From: Bifidobacterium hapali
Lineage (GTDB): Bacteria > Actinomycetota > Actinomycetes > Actinomycetales > Bifidobacteriaceae
Direction: 5' to 3'
Assembly: GCF_002259755.1 (NCBI RefSeq)
Contig: NZ_MWWY01000025.1
Location: forward strand, 124,001-188,000
DNA length: 64,000 nt
How positions within the stretch are numbered: the first letter of the stretch is position 1; each line of letters starts with the position of its first letter. The position numbers and the translations under genes are program-made. The notes below the pieces were generated by a model. That model did no database searches and was not told where the DNA came from. It worked only from the letters and a program-made list of their open reading frames with translations. Shown here piece after piece: positions 29,299-39,898 of this stretch.

Positions 29299-30225
29299 TT
29301 AACGATCTCCATGACGGCGTTGCAATTCGCGGGCAGAAACGCTGACAGCAAGTCCGTGAGCACGCAATCGCGCAGCTAACGCCTCGCTCATCGCAACCGA
29401 TCGATGTTGTCCACCAGTACACCCGATAGCAATGGTCACAAAATGCTTGTCTTCCTGAGCATAGCCTTTCATCGCCACGAGAATAGCCTGCTCATATGCA
29501 TCGAGGAACGCTGTTGCTCCCTCGCTACTCAGTACATAATCAGCAACTGGCTTGTCTTGTCCAGTAAGTTCACGCAAACTTGGCACCCAGAATGGATTCG
29601 GCAGAAAACGTACGTCAGCCACAAAATCAGCATCAAGAGGAACCCCATATTTGAAGCCAAAGCTGAAAATATGTACGGCTACCGTTTTAGGTCCGCAGCC
29701 GAGTAACGCTTCATACAATTTGGTTGACAGCTGATGAATACTCAAGGCAGAGGTATCGATAACGACATCGGCACGTTCTTTGAGATTCATCAGCAGTGTA
29801 CGTTCTTCTTGAATACCGTCAATAAGTCGGTTACCGTGCTGCAATGGATGCGGTCTACGTACCGACTCATACCGTTTGATCAACACATCGTTGCTCGCGT
29901 CAAGGAAGAGAATACGTGTTCTCACACCGAGATCATCGAGATGGCTGAGCACTGCGGACAAATCGTCGAAGTATTCACGAGAACGTACATCGATAACAGC
30001 AGCAAGTTTATGCACGCCGTTGCCAGATCGCCCACCACCTTGCGTCATCATGTCTACCAACGGGATAAGTAGTTTGGGGGGCAAATTATCGACAACATAC
30101 CATCCCATGTCTTCGACACTATCGGCCGCATGTGAACGGCCAGCACCCGACATACCAGTGATCAATAACACCTCGAAGTCGTCGGCAGGCGACGGCGTAT
30201 TCGTAATTCGGTCGTCCTCACTCAC
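29299..30225 (-). CDS. rapZ: RapZ/YvcJ-type nucleotide-binding protein
   Basis: 308 residues. P-loop LLITGMSGAGRSHAADSVED, with Arg where Lys is usual, as in actinobacterial members; then WYVVDNLPPKLL, FLDASNDVLIKRYESVRRPHPL and the C-terminal FGFKYGVPLDADFVADVRFL, NPFWVPSLR and IGCTGGQHRSV. In E. coli RapZ controls GlmS through small RNAs; in Gram-positives the role is less clear. GTG start after AGGAGG; it overlaps the aroE stop by four bases (GTGA). Confidence 0.94.
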   Translation of the reverse strand: MSEDDRITNTPSPADDFEVLLITGMSGAGRSHAADSVEDMGWYVVDNLPPKLLIPLVDMMTQGGGRSGNGVHKLAAVIDVRSREYFDDLSAVLSHLDDLGVRTRILFLDASNDVLIKRYESVRRPHPLQHGNRLIDGIQEERTLLMNLKERADVVIDTSALSIHQLSTKLYEALLGCGPKTVAVHIFSFGFKYGVPLDADFVADVRFLPNPFWVPSLRELTGQDKPVADYVLSSEGATAFLDAYEQAILVAMKGYAQEDKHFVTIAIGCTGGQHRSVAMSEALAARLRAHGLAVSVSARELQRRHGDR

Positions 30226-31163
30226 AATGCCTCCTCTAGCGCACGTCGCATCGGTGGTTCCAATGTTGCAATAAGATCACGCCCGCCGAGTGCTGTCTTA
30301 CCTTCTTCACCCGTCATCAACTGCACTTGCAGAATAGCCTGATAAAGCAACATTTCTTCGCCGCCAATCGCGTTGCCACCTTTAGCACGCCATGCACGAA
30401 TAAGTGCACTAGGACGAGGATCATAGACTACGTCAAGCAGTGTTCCTCGTGGGAAGAACGAGTCATCAGTTGCAATAGATTCAGCGATAACATCTGCTGC
30501 ATGACCAGGAATAGTGCTTACCACGATACCTGCTCCGCGCAGTTCCTCAATGATCTGACTCAACTCGATCTCGTGAAAGTCCGCAGTATCGTCGTTGGAC
30601 ACAATGCGAGCAAGATCAGGATTCTTACCAGGATGACGTGCCGCTACCGTGATGGTTCCACGTTCATGAGAGTCAGTACAAGCACCACATATCGTTGAAA
30701 CTGCACTGACTGCAGAAGCAGCAGTATTACCGTTACCAATCACCACTGCTTTGGCAATGACAGTATCTTCTAACGATTGACCGCTCAAAGCAAAAGCATG
30801 CTGGAAGGCATACATGATGCCGGGAACATCGGTATTGTAGAGGCGAATGCGAGGGGAATCATTACCAGCATTATTCCAATCAAACACTGCTGTGTTGGCG
30901 ACATGTAACGATGCAACCCATGCGTCTGCTGGACTGCCATACGGTTGGATAGTCCGCTTGAGTGGCATAGTCAAACTCAGGCCGCGCCATGTCGAGTCGA
31001 GCCCATTGAGGAATCCATTCAAATCCTGTTCGGTAACCTCATGCCGTTCATATGCCCAATCATTAAGACCAAGAGCCTGATATGCAGCCATATGTAACAC
31101 GGGCGATAATGAATGGGCAATCGGACTGCCAAGTACAGCGCATCGATGGTTGATCTGGACCAT
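30222..31163 (-). CDS. aroE: Shikimate dehydrogenase
   Basis: 313 residues. Substrate-binding GSPIAHSLSPVLHMAAYQAL, catalytic Lys in SLTMPLKRTIQ, and the NADP-binding VIGNGNTAASAVSAV. It reduces 3-dehydroshikimate in the aromatic amino acid pathway. The protein is longer than average (about 270-290) with small insertions after the catalytic Lys. Co-transcribed with rapZ and whiA. Confidence 0.92.
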   Translation of the reverse strand: MVQINHRCAVLGSPIAHSLSPVLHMAAYQALGLNDWAYERHEVTEQDLNGFLNGLDSTWRGLSLTMPLKRTIQPYGSPADAWVASLHVANTAVFDWNNAGNDSPRIRLYNTDVPGIMYAFQHAFALSGQSLEDTVIAKAVVIGNGNTAASAVSAVSTICGACTDSHERGTITVAARHPGKNPDLARIVSNDDTADFHEIELSQIIEELRGAGIVVSTIPGHAADVIAESIATDDSFFPRGTLLDVVYDPRPSALIRAWRAKGGNAIGGEEMLLYQAILQVQLMTGEEGKTALGGRDLIATLEPPMRRALEEAL

Positions 31164-31230
31164 ACCCCTCCTTCGTTGTGTTCCATCCTAGCGCATGTGC
31201 TCATGGATTACTGTTGCACGCTCACCGCAA

Positions 31231-33543
31231 TCATTCTTGCTGAGTTGGAGTCTGCGGTTGGGACTGTGCCTGAGATTGATGCAACGCGGCATAAATAGCT
31301 TCTGCTTTGGCATGCCCGACACCTTTCACTTGTTCAAAATCCTCAACGTCAGCTTCGCGCATAGCGCGCACAGAGCCGAAATGGTTCAACAATCGTTTCT
31401 GATACGCTTCACCAATGCCTGGAATATCGTCTAAAGCTGAGCGCAGCACACCTTTACGACGTGTTTGACGATGATAGGTGATCGCAAACCTATGAGACTC
31501 ATCGCGTACTCGCTGTAGCAGATACATGCCCTGAGATTGACGTTTGAGAATAATGGGATAATCGTCGTCTGGTACCCAAACTTCCTCCAACCGTTTAGCC
31601 AATCCGCATAATGCCACATCGTCAACACCGCAATCAACAAGCGCTTTCGCAGCAGCCATAACCTGAGGTTGACCACCATCTACCACAATCAGATTAGGCT
31701 TATATGCGAATTTACGACGATCAGTACTCTGTTGCACGACTGGTTCAGTATTGTCCTCGTTATCTTGCGCCGCATTGCCGTTACTCACAGAAGATACCAA
31801 TGCTACTTGCTCACGTCGCTCATTATCCATGCTTTCGCCAGTATCTCCAGCAATATTGCCGTGACGGAAACGACGTGTCAGTGTTTCATACAATGCACTC
31901 AGATCATCCACCGCACCGTTGCCATCTTTACCGCGAATAGCAAAACGCCGGTATTCAGACTTCTTCGCGATAGCATCCTCGAATACTACCATCGAAGCAA
32001 CTTGGAACGCTCCACCAATCGTGTTTGAAATGTCGTAGCATTCTATACGCAATGGAGCTTGGCTCAATCCCAATGCTTGAGCCACATCGTTCATCGCATC
32101 AGAACGTGCACCCATATCACTAATGCGGCTCATCTTACTGCGCTGCAACGCTTGACCGGCATTGTCAACAGCACGATCCATAAGCGCTTTCTTCTCACCG
32201 CGGCTAGCAGTACGAACTGTTACCGCTGCTCCACGCAGTGAGGACAACCACGATTCAAGCTCCTCACGTCGCGCCGGCTCAATCGGTACGATAACCTCAC
32301 GCGGGATTGGCGAGATTGGCGCAAGCAGGTCTGCTCTACCAGTTTGCTCTTGACGTTCATGACGTTCGCGTGTTGCTTGCGCACGAGATAGCGCATCTGT
32401 CGCTGTCAACGATTGGGTTGATCCAATCGCGTCACGCTGTTCACGAACAGTGGTAGCAAATGCAGTCGTATCGTTATTCGTAGCATCCGCATATACCTGC
32501 ACGATGAGATCAGCAATAAGTTCAGCGTCACTGACATCCTCAACTCGTTCGACACTCCAGTTGCGCTCGCCACGAATTGACCCGTCTCTGACATAGAACG
32601 CATGTACTGACGCTTCCAACTCGTCAGATGCCATACCAAACACGTCTGCATCCACATCTTGATCAAAGACAACCGCATTCTGTTGCATAACCGTGCGCAG
32701 CATCTGGATTTCATCACGTAGTCGTGCCGCTTGCTCAAATTCAAGCTCAGCACTGGCTGCTTTCATATCTCGAGTAAGTTGTGCAACATACGCTTTACCC
32801 AGTCGCCCAGTCATTACACCTACTAGCTGCTCGCACATATGTCGATGCTCCGCCGGTTCAACACGGTGCACACAAGGTGCTGAGCATTTGCCGATGGACG
32901 CAAGCAGACAAGGTCGTCCGGTCAATTCAGCCTTACGGAACACACTGTCAGTACATGTGCGGACCGGAAACGTGCGTAGCAATCGGTCCAATGATTTACG
33001 CAGCTCCCACACTTTGGCATAAGGGCCAAAATATCGACTGTCTCGCCGTTTGCGACTGCGAGTTACCCACACGCGTGGGTACTTCTCCCCTGCCGAAATC
33101 GCAAGATAAGGGTAGGTTTTATCGTCACGAAACTGCACATTGAATCGCGGGTCAAATTCCTTAATCCACGTGTATTCGAGCGTTAATGCTTCGAGCTCGG
33201 TGCCGACCACGGTCCATTCGAGGCTTCGCGCGGTGAGAACCATCGTCTGTGTACGCGGATGGAGAAGGTATAGCGGCTGAAAATAGTTAGTTAACCGGTT
33301 GCGTAGACTTTTCGCTTTACCTACGTAAATCACACGACCTTCACCGTCACGCCACTTGTAAACGCCAGGTTGTGCGGGAATATCTCCCGTTTTAGGCCGG
33401 AACAGGTCACGCGTATCACCCAGCAGAGGCGCGCCATTGCGATTGACTCCATGAGAGGCGTCAACCGCGTTCATGTCACGCTGCAGCGCATCTGCCGTCT
33501 TGCGCCATACATCTGGCGCATGCCGTTCGATGTCGTTGGTCAT
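31231..33543 (-). CDS. uvrC: Excinuclease ABC subunit C
   Basis: 770 residues. GIY-YIG nuclease at the N-terminus (PGVYKWRDGEGRVIYVGKA), UVR motif around LEFEQAARLRDEIQML, the RNase H-like second nuclease domain with IECYDISNT and VVDGGQPQV, and a C-terminal HhH pair (IPGIGEAYQKRLL; VKGVGHAKAEAIY). It is longer than typical (about 600-690), with insertions in the middle, and has a Gln/Ser-rich C-terminal tail. It cuts on both sides of a lesion handed over by UvrAB. No LexA box is seen directly upstream. Confidence 0.96.
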   Translation of the reverse strand: MTNDIERHAPDVWRKTADALQRDMNAVDASHGVNRNGAPLLGDTRDLFRPKTGDIPAQPGVYKWRDGEGRVIYVGKAKSLRNRLTNYFQPLYLLHPRTQTMVLTARSLEWTVVGTELEALTLEYTWIKEFDPRFNVQFRDDKTYPYLAISAGEKYPRVWVTRSRKRRDSRYFGPYAKVWELRKSLDRLLRTFPVRTCTDSVFRKAELTGRPCLLASIGKCSAPCVHRVEPAEHRHMCEQLVGVMTGRLGKAYVAQLTRDMKAASAELEFEQAARLRDEIQMLRTVMQQNAVVFDQDVDADVFGMASDELEASVHAFYVRDGSIRGERNWSVERVEDVSDAELIADLIVQVYADATNNDTTAFATTVREQRDAIGSTQSLTATDALSRAQATRERHERQEQTGRADLLAPISPIPREVIVPIEPARREELESWLSSLRGAAVTVRTASRGEKKALMDRAVDNAGQALQRSKMSRISDMGARSDAMNDVAQALGLSQAPLRIECYDISNTIGGAFQVASMVVFEDAIAKKSEYRRFAIRGKDGNGAVDDLSALYETLTRRFRHGNIAGDTGESMDNERREQVALVSSVSNGNAAQDNEDNTEPVVQQSTDRRKFAYKPNLIVVDGGQPQVMAAAKALVDCGVDDVALCGLAKRLEEVWVPDDDYPIILKRQSQGMYLLQRVRDESHRFAITYHRQTRRKGVLRSALDDIPGIGEAYQKRLLNHFGSVRAMREADVEDFEQVKGVGHAKAEAIYAALHQSQAQSQPQTPTQQE

Positions 33544-33566
33544 TCACATTTCTTTCCGCTGTACCA

Positions 33567-36500
33567 CTATTTCAACATTGGTTTAAGGAATCGGCCCGTC
33601 CACGATTGCTCACATTGTGCAACTTGTTCTGGGGTTCCCTCAGTGACGATTGTGCCGCCACCGTCACCGCCTTCAGGGCCGAGATCGATAATCCAATCCG
33701 CTGATTTGACCACATCAAGGTTATGTTCGATAACAATTACCGTATTGCCTTTATCTACTAATCCTTGCAACACCAAGAGTAGTTTTCTCACATCTTCAAA
33801 ATGCAAACCCGTAGTCGGCTCGTCAAGAATGTACACGGTTTTGCCAGTAGAGCGTCGCTGTAATTCCGTAGCAAGTTTGACGCGCTGCGATTCGCCACCT
33901 GAAAGAGTTGGAGCAGGCTGACCAAGACGAATGTAGCCAAGACCGACTTCAACAAGCGTGTCAAGGTAGCGTGAGATTGACGGATATGCTTTGAAGAACT
34001 GCGCAGCTTCCTCAATAGGCATGTCCAAGACATCAGAGACGGATTTACCGTTGTATTTGACTTCGAGTGTCTCACGGTTATACCGCTGACCGTGGCATTC
34101 TTCGCATTCAACGTATACGTCAGGCAAGAAGTTCATCTCAATCTTGAGCGTGCCGTCGCCGTGGCAGGCTTCACATCGACCGCCTTTCACGTTAAAGGAA
34201 AAACGACCCGGACCGTAACCACGCACCTGAGCCTCAGGTGTTTTCGCAAAAAGTGTACGAATCTTATCCCACACACCTGTGTATGTAGCAGGGTTAGAAC
34301 GCGGGGTGCGTCCAATGGGATTTTGGTCAACATGAATAACTTTGTCGCATTGGTCAACACCTTCGACTCGCGTATGCTTGCCCGGCACAATACGCGCACC
34401 ATTAAGCTTGTCAGCGAGCACGGGATACAGAATCTGATTGACGAGCGTAGACTTGCCGGAACCGGAAACGCCAGTCACCACGGTCATCACACCGAGTGGG
34501 AAGTTTACGGTGAGATTTTTCAGATTATTTTCCCGTGCTCCAACAACTCGAAGTCGCTTGGTCTGATGTGTTTTGCGACGATGATCCGGAACAACAATTT
34601 GACGTCGCCCAGCAATGTAGTCGCCAGTAATAGATCGAGGCGCTTCAACAAGTTTCGATGCGGGTCCGGAATACACCACTTCACCACCATGTTCGCCAGC
34701 ACCCGGACCAATATCGACAAGCCAGTCGGCTTTCTCAATAGTTTCTTGATCGTGTTCAACGACGATGAGTGTATTGCCGAGATCACGCAGACGATGCAAT
34801 GTTTCAATAAGCCGCTCATTATCGCGCTGGTGTAAACCGATGGACGGCTCATCAAGCACATACATAACACCGACAAGACCAGATCCAATTTGTGTAGCCA
34901 ACCTGATACGTTGCGCTTCACCACCAGACAGCGTCTTTGCAGCACGTGACAGTGTTAAATAGTTCAAGCCAACGTCATTGAGGAATCCAAGTCGGGCACG
35001 TATTTCCTTAAGTACTTCCCCCGCAATTTGCGCAGCCGCTCCAGTAAGCTCAAGCCCATTCACCCATGCAAGGCTTCGTTCAGCAGACATATCGCACACA
35101 TCGGCAATCGATTTACCATTAATCGTAACTGCGAGCACTTCAGGACGAAGTCGACGACCTTTACACGTCTGACATGGCACCTCACGCATATACGATTCGT
35201 AATACTGCTTCATCTGATCAGAGTCAGTCTCATCATGCCGCCGCATGAGCGTGCGTATAACGCCCTCGAAACCGGTTGAGTATTCGCGCATACGCCCCCA
35301 ACGGTTACGATAGGATACCTTCACCTCGAAATTACGCCCATACATGATGGCATGGCGCACATCTTCAGGCAGATCCTGCCACGGGGTGTCAAGATCGAAG
35401 CCCATTTCTTCGCCAAGACCCTCGAGCACGTGGCGATAGTACTCTCCCGTTCCCTTCGTCAATCCCCACGGTTCGATTGCTCCCTCATTGAGAGTTTTAC
35501 TGGGATCAGGAATAACCAATTCTGGGTCAATCTCTAGCGAATAACCGATACCTGTGCAGTCAGGACACGCACCATATGGCGCGTTAAACGAGAACGTGCG
35601 CGGCTCAATCTCATCAAGTTCAAGCTGATGTCCGTTCGGACAAGCACGCTTTTCTGAAAATGGTTGGCGGCGCAACGGATCGTTTTCATCACGATCCACA
35701 TAATCGATAACGACGATGCCTTTGGCCAGTCGCAACGCAGTTTCAATCGAATCAGTAAGCCGCTGCCGGATACCATCTTTGATAACCAAACGATCGACTA
35801 CTACTTCAATAGTGTGCTTCTTCTGCTTGGCAAGCGTAATATCGTCGCTCAACTGCACCATCGAGCCATCGACCAGCGCGCGAGCATAACCGTCACCACG
35901 CAACAGTTCAAGTAGATCTTCAAACTCACCTTTACGACCACGCACTACAGGAGCGAGAATTTGGAAACGAGTACGCTCCGGATTCGCAAGAAGCGCATCA
36001 ACCATCTGCTGTGGAGTCTGCGCGCTCACTGGCTCGCCACATACTGGGCAGTGCGGTACGCCAGTGCGCGCGAATAGCAGTCGCAAATAATCGTAGATTT
36101 CAGTGATTGTTCCCACCGTTGAACGAGGATTACGGTTTGTAGTTTTCTGATCAATTGAAACAGCTGGGCTTAAACCTTCAATAAAATCAACATCCGGCTT
36201 ATCCATCTGGCCAAGGAACTGCCTCGCATACGCCGACAATGATTCAACATATCGCCGCTGACCTTCAGCAAAAAGCGTGTCAAATGCCAGCGATGATTTA
36301 CCTGAACCAGACAGCCCAGTGAACACTACCATGCGGTTACGAGGTATTGCAAGATCTACATTTTTAAGATTATGCTCGCGCGCACCTTGAATAGTGATCT
36401 TAAGATCGTTAGGAATACGCGTAATATCTGCTACAAGCGAAGTGTCCGTGCGGCGCATCGGTGCCTTCGCAATTTCACGCGACAGAAACGAATCGCTCGT

Positions 36501-36572
36501 CATCACGCGTTCGACTGTCACGCTACCATTCCTGCCACTAGCTTTATTCGAGGTTGCTCGTTTCGCTGCCAT
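33567..36572 (-). CDS. uvrA: Excinuclease ABC subunit A
   Basis: 1001 residues. First Walker [15 protein letters not shown], second [13 protein letters not shown], zinc modules with [17 protein letters not shown] and [16 protein letters not shown] with CEECHG, signatures LSGGEAQRI and [12 protein letters not shown]. It detects damage in nucleotide excision repair. The N-terminus has about 50 extra residues before the core. The ATG at 36572 directly follows a possible GTG start. A LexA box lies about 75-90 bases upstream, so SOS control is likely. Confidence 0.97.
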   Translation of the reverse strand: MAAKRATSNKASGRNGSVTVERVMTSDSFLSREIAKAPMRRTDTSLVADITRIPNDLKITIQGAREHNLKNVDLAIPRNRMVVFTGLSGSGKSSLAFDTLFAEGQRRYVESLSAYARQFLGQMDKPDVDFIEGLSPAVSIDQKTTNRNPRSTVGTITEIYDYLRLLFARTGVPHCPVCGEPVSAQTPQQMVDALLANPERTRFQILAPVVRGRKGEFEDLLELLRGDGYARALVDGSMVQLSDDITLAKQKKHTIEVVVDRLVIKDGIRQRLTDSIETALRLAKGIVVIDYVDRDENDPLRRQPFSEKRACPNGHQLELDEIEPRTFSFNAPYGACPDCTGIGYSLEIDPELVIPDPSKTLNEGAIEPWGLTKGTGEYYRHVLEGLGEEMGFDLDTPWQDLPEDVRHAIMYGRNFEVKVSYRNRWGRMREYSTGFEGVIRTLMRRHDETDSDQMKQYYESYMREVPCQTCKGRRLRPEVLAVTINGKSIADVCDMSAERSLAWVNGLELTGAAAQIAGEVLKEIRARLGFLNDVGLNYLTLSRAAKTLSGGEAQRIRLATQIGSGLVGVMYVLDEPSIGLHQRDNERLIETLHRLRDLGNTLIVVEHDQETIEKADWLVDIGPGAGEHGGEVVYSGPASKLVEAPRSITGDYIAGRRQIVVPDHRRKTHQTKRLRVVGARENNLKNLTVNFPLGVMTVVTGVSGSGKSTLVNQILYPVLADKLNGARIVPGKHTRVEGVDQCDKVIHVDQNPIGRTPRSNPATYTGVWDKIRTLFAKTPEAQVRGYGPGRFSFNVKGGRCEACHGDGTLKIEMNFLPDVYVECEECHGQRYNRETLEVKYNGKSVSDVLDMPIEEAAQFFKAYPSISRYLDTLVEVGLGYIRLGQPAPTLSGGESQRVKLATELQRRSTGKTVYILDEPTTGLHFEDVRKLLLVLQGLVDKGNTVIVIEHNLDVVKSADWIIDLGPEGGDGGGTIVTEGTPEQVAQCEQSWTGRFLKPMLK

Positions 36573-36647
36573 CACCGTCCGCCTTCCGTGATCCGAAACT
36601 TTCTTCGACCGATTCTGTGCCTAGAATACCCGATCTCACGACAGATT

Positions 36648-36663
36648 TCGAACACATGTTCGA
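36648..36663. promoter_or_regulatory. LexA (SOS) box upstream of uvrA
   Basis: TCGAACACATGTTCGA. The CGAAC-N4-GTTCG core matches the Gram-positive LexA consensus. It lies between uvrA (minus) and the 3' end of the SDR gene (minus), so it should regulate uvrA. Confidence 0.85.
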
Positions 36664-36747
36664 TCGGCGTGTTGCCGTATCCTCTCACTACCACACGCCG
36701 TAATCGAAACAACCCACGTTCGGCAAGACCATTTACAAGAGCACTTA

Positions 36748-37509
36748 TCAGTGTTCTCGATATACCTTTGTATACGAACCTTCCGCACGCGGCCGCACCA
36801 CAATGGAATCAATATCGACCGTATCAGGCTGCCCAAGTGCCCAACGCACACATTCTGCGATATCTTCAGCCGTCAACGGACTTGGCACACCAGCATATAC
36901 AGCTTGCGCACGCTGCTCATCGCCACCGAAACGCTTGAGCGAAAACTCGTCTGTGTGCACCATGCCCGGTGCAATATCGATCACACGCACCGGCTCGCCG
37001 ATTTGCTCAAGACGAAGTACACGTGCCATAACTTTTTCAGCAAACTTAGACGCACAATATCCAGCGCCGCCTTCATACGGTTCAATACCAGCCGTCGAAG
37101 AAATCACCAGCACCGTGCCGCCACCCGGCGCCTGCTTCAACGCTGGCAGTAGCTTCTGCGTAATACGTAGCGTGCCGAGCACATTCAACTCGTACATGTT
37201 CCGCCAGTCATCAAGACTAGCCGTAGCAACAGGGTCTTTGCCGAATGCTGCTCCAGCACAATTCACGAGCGCTTTAACTTGGCCACCGGCTAATACTTGG
37301 TCAACCGCAGCCTGCGTACTAGCTTCATCAGTAATATCACATACTGCATAGCTCACTGCGTCACCGAGTTCGTCAGCGAGCGCTTTGAGTCGTTCCTCGC
37401 GTCGTGCGAGTGCGACAACGGCCCATCCGTCTGCGACGAGTGCTCTCACGCTTGCTGCTCCGATGCCGCTTGATGCTCCGGTAACCACTGCCCGTTTACT
37501 GTCGTTCAT
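36748..37509 (-). CDS. Short-chain dehydrogenase/reductase
   Basis: 253 residues, classical SDR. Cofactor motif VVTGASSGIGAASVRALVAD with a following RREER favouring NADP(H); LVNCAGAAFG; catalytic Ser in ISSTAGIEP and Tyr-x3-Lys in YCASKFAEK. The end (VDIDSIVVRPRAEG) is as in YdfG-type 3-hydroxy acid dehydrogenases, which also reduce malonic semialdehyde. Specificity is inferred, not shown. The start follows GAGGAG. Divergent from the aldo/keto reductase gene. Confidence 0.88.
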   Translation of the reverse strand: MNDSKRAVVTGASSGIGAASVRALVADGWAVVALARREERLKALADELGDAVSYAVCDITDEASTQAAVDQVLAGGQVKALVNCAGAAFGKDPVATASLDDWRNMYELNVLGTLRITQKLLPALKQAPGGGTVLVISSTAGIEPYEGGAGYCASKFAEKVMARVLRLEQIGEPVRVIDIAPGMVHTDEFSLKRFGGDEQRAQAVYAGVPSPLTAEDIAECVRWALGQPDTVDIDSIVVRPRAEGSYTKVYREH

Positions 37510-37818
37510 GGTCAGGCTCCTCTTGAACTTGTGAATATGCTTATATGCCGTGTAGTTGATGGTCAGCGTCAGCTACCTTCTGTCGGTGTCTATGATAGTC
37601 GCGTCTTAATGCCAGCGAAGAGGGCTGTTCAGTGGCATTGGCGATCTGCTGGCTGTAAATCTTAACGCTGTCTTAGCCGAGAGCGGAAGTTGCGTGTTGG
37701 TCTTTTCAGATTGTGGTGTGCGCGTAACAATGAGTGTTACCGTGGCTTATTTGTGTGTATACCATGTATGCCGGTTACGGTAAGTGAACGTTCTCGTCAA
37801 CGACGAAAGGATGATGGC
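37510..37818. other. Divergent intergenic region, SDR / aldo-keto reductase
   Basis: About 309 bases holding both promoters. No RNA gene or strong dyad seen. Immediately before the reductase start the sequence ATG-ATG-GCA-TGA forms a three-codon mini-ORF whose stop overlaps the true ATG. Confidence 0.4.
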
Positions 37819-38778
37819 ATGAGCGATCAGCGTGTCAAAGTGGGCAATAGCGATTTGACGGTGTTCCCGCTGGTATTGGGTGGTAACACGTTCGGCTGGA
37901 CGAGTGATGAGGCCACCAGTCGCAAGGTGTTGGACGAGTATGTTGAGGCGGGTGGCAACTTTATCGATACCGCTGACGTGTACTCGGCGTGGGCTCCGGG
38001 CAATGCTGGCGGCGAATCCGAGATTATTCTCGGCCGTTGGCTGGCGGTGCGCGGCAATCGTGACGATGTGGTTATTGCCACCAAGGTGAGCGAGCATCCG
38101 CAGTACAAGGGTCTGTCGCATGATAATGTGCTTGCCGCTGCGAATGAGTCGCTGTTACGTCTTGGCGTTGATGCTATCGACCTGTATTACGCCCACTTCG
38201 ACGACAAGAACACGCCGCTCGAGGAGACGGCTGCTGCGTTTGATGAGCTGGTGAAGGCTGGGAAGATTCGCGCGATCGGTCTGTCGAATTATACAGCGGA
38301 TCGTATTGAGGAGTGGTTCCGTATTGCTCGTGAGAACGGGTATGCGCTACCGGTTGCGTTGGAGCCGCATTACAATCTCGTGGCTCGCGGTAACTATGAG
38401 CGTTCGCTTGCCCCGGTTGCGGCACGTGAGAATCTTGCAGTATTCCCATACTTCTCGCTGGCTGCTGGCTTCTTGACGGGCAAGTATCGTTCTGCGGCTG
38501 ATGCTGAGGGCAAGGCACGTCAGGGTATGGTTGCTGACTATCTCAACGCTGATGGGTTTGCACTTATTGACGTGCTTGATGAGGTAGCGCAAGCGCATGA
38601 TACGGCGATTGCTACTGTTTCGTTGGCATGGTTGCGTCATCAGAGTGAAGTTGCTGGTCCGATTGCTTCGGCTCGCACTCCTGAGCAGTTGCCAGCGTTG
38701 CTTGATTCCGTGTCGCTCGATTTGACTGCTGATGAGCTTGCGGCCCTTGATCAGGTGTCTGCACCGTTTGCCAAGTAG
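37819..38778 (+). CDS. Aldo/keto reductase
   Basis: 319 residues, (beta/alpha)8 oxidoreductase. VLGGNTFGWTSDE, catalytic Asp and Tyr in GGNFIDTADVYS, Lys in VVIATKV, and the usual fourth-site His in DLYYAHFDD. The C-terminal NADPH-binding SARTPEQLPALL is present. Close to the YajO/Tas-type group acting on carbonyl sugars or xenobiotics; substrate unknown. The open frame extends 43 codons upstream, but GAAAGGATG and the family N-terminus fix the start at MSDQRVKVGN. Confidence 0.9.
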   Translation: MSDQRVKVGNSDLTVFPLVLGGNTFGWTSDEATSRKVLDEYVEAGGNFIDTADVYSAWAPGNAGGESEIILGRWLAVRGNRDDVVIATKVSEHPQYKGLSHDNVLAAANESLLRLGVDAIDLYYAHFDDKNTPLEETAAAFDELVKAGKIRAIGLSNYTADRIEEWFRIARENGYALPVALEPHYNLVARGNYERSLAPVAARENLAVFPYFSLAAGFLTGKYRSAADAEGKARQGMVADYLNADGFALIDVLDEVAQAHDTAIATVSLAWLRHQSEVAGPIASARTPEQLPALLDSVSLDLTADELAALDQVSAPFAK

Positions 38779-38803
38779 ATTCCAGTCAAGCTGTCACAGC
38801 TGG

Positions 38804-38866
38804 CTGAGGGGTAGGTACACGATAAGCACACGAGTTGAACGTTCCAAGAGTGTGACTACCCCTCAG
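38804..38866. repeat. Inverted repeat with long loop
   Basis: ctgaggggtag (38804-38814) and ctacccctcag (38856-38866), perfect 11-bp arms with 41 bases between. It begins 25 bases past the aldo/keto reductase stop and is followed by a second hairpin. Could be a tandem terminator or a small non-autonomous repeat. Confidence 0.5.
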
Positions 38867-38880
38867 ACTGCTTCGCGTCC

Positions 38881-38902
38881 AGCTCCCCTGACAAGGGGAG
38901 CT
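38881..38902. terminator. Hairpin (GACAA-loop family)
   Basis: agctcccc, loop tgacaa, ggggagct: perfect 8-bp stem between the convergent aldo/keto reductase and endonuclease IV genes. Confidence 0.6.
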
Positions 38903-38951
38903 ATTCTAACTAAAGGATAGCGGATTTGTAACGAATGAATGGCGTAGGATA

Positions 38952-39839
38952 TTAGTGCCGTAATCCACGCAGTGTTGCGATTTCATCGCGGTGCGTGGTT
39001 GGGGTGAGTTCTTTGGTTTCAAGAATCATCGGCAGTGACGATAATTGCGAATCGTTGACGAGTTGTTCAAAGAACATAAGACCTAGTTTTCCATCACCAA
39101 TGTTGGCGTGACGATCTTTATGTGATTCAAATCCGAACTGGGAATCGTTCACATGGATTGCTTGTACTCGATCAAGGCCGATCACATCATTGAGTAAGCG
39201 TTTTATGTCATCGAAATGATCGAGTACGTCGTATCCAGCGTCGAACACATGGCATGTATCAACAGTCACACCGATCAAGGGTGCAACACTAGAGTCAACA
39301 TGGTTAATTATCGTCGCCAATTCCTCGAAACTACGGCCGCATTCAGTTCCTTTTCCCGCCATTGTTTCTAACAGAATCGGTACATGAGCGTGTGTGTCAC
39401 TGTTCGTATCATCTACTGCGAGCGCATCGAAGACGCGATTGAGCCCTTCAGCAATGAGTTGGCATCCTTTTTCGGCGCCTTGCCCTACATGTGCTCCTGG
39501 ATGAATGTTGAGATAGATTTCTTGTCCGGCTGCCTTAATTGATGCGAGCAGGCGGAGATCTTCAGCGAGCGCAGTGATGGCGAATACTCGTTTTTCTTGA
39601 TCTTTGGCGGCGAGATTGTATACGTATGGGGCGTGTGCAACAAGTGGCCCGTAGTGTTCGGCGACGAGTTGGTGCGCGAAGTTGGCTGCGCCGTCAATAG
39701 TGAGTGATTTTGAGCGGCTACCGTATGGTGAGCGCGGGAAGAATGCGAATGTGGTGCCGCCTTCATCGTGAGATCGTTTGAGGAGCGCGTTCCATCCGTC
39801 GCTCGTTGATAAGTGTGAGCCGATGAATAATTCTGTCAT
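38952..39839 (-). CDS. nfo: Deoxyribonuclease IV (AP endonuclease)
   Basis: 295 residues, TIM-barrel, three-zinc AP endonuclease. Metal ligands are in LVAHAPYVYN, NIHPGAHVG, ILLETMAGKGTE, TVDTCHVFDAGYD, IHVNDSQ, DRHANIGDG and ILETKE. It cuts 5' to abasic sites in base excision repair. The start follows AAGGAG. It is divergent from the small membrane protein gene with a 59-base gap. Confidence 0.94.
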   Translation of the reverse strand: MTELFIGSHLSTSDGWNALLKRSHDEGGTTFAFFPRSPYGSRSKSLTIDGAANFAHQLVAEHYGPLVAHAPYVYNLAAKDQEKRVFAITALAEDLRLLASIKAAGQEIYLNIHPGAHVGQGAEKGCQLIAEGLNRVFDALAVDDTNSDTHAHVPILLETMAGKGTECGRSFEELATIINHVDSSVAPLIGVTVDTCHVFDAGYDVLDHFDDIKRLLNDVIGLDRVQAIHVNDSQFGFESHKDRHANIGDGKLGLMFFEQLVNDSQLSSLPMILETKELTPTTHRDEIATLRGLRH

Positions 39840-39898
39840 GTGGTTTCTCCTTGCGATGATTACGGTTCGATAACATTCGTACTGGGATAATTGTAGGT

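Noticed and set aside
38952-39839. Endonuclease IV as a replacement nuclease for the missing JetD
   Set aside because: It is a standard base-excision repair enzyme, is separated by a convergent gene and its own promoter, and shows no Toprim features.
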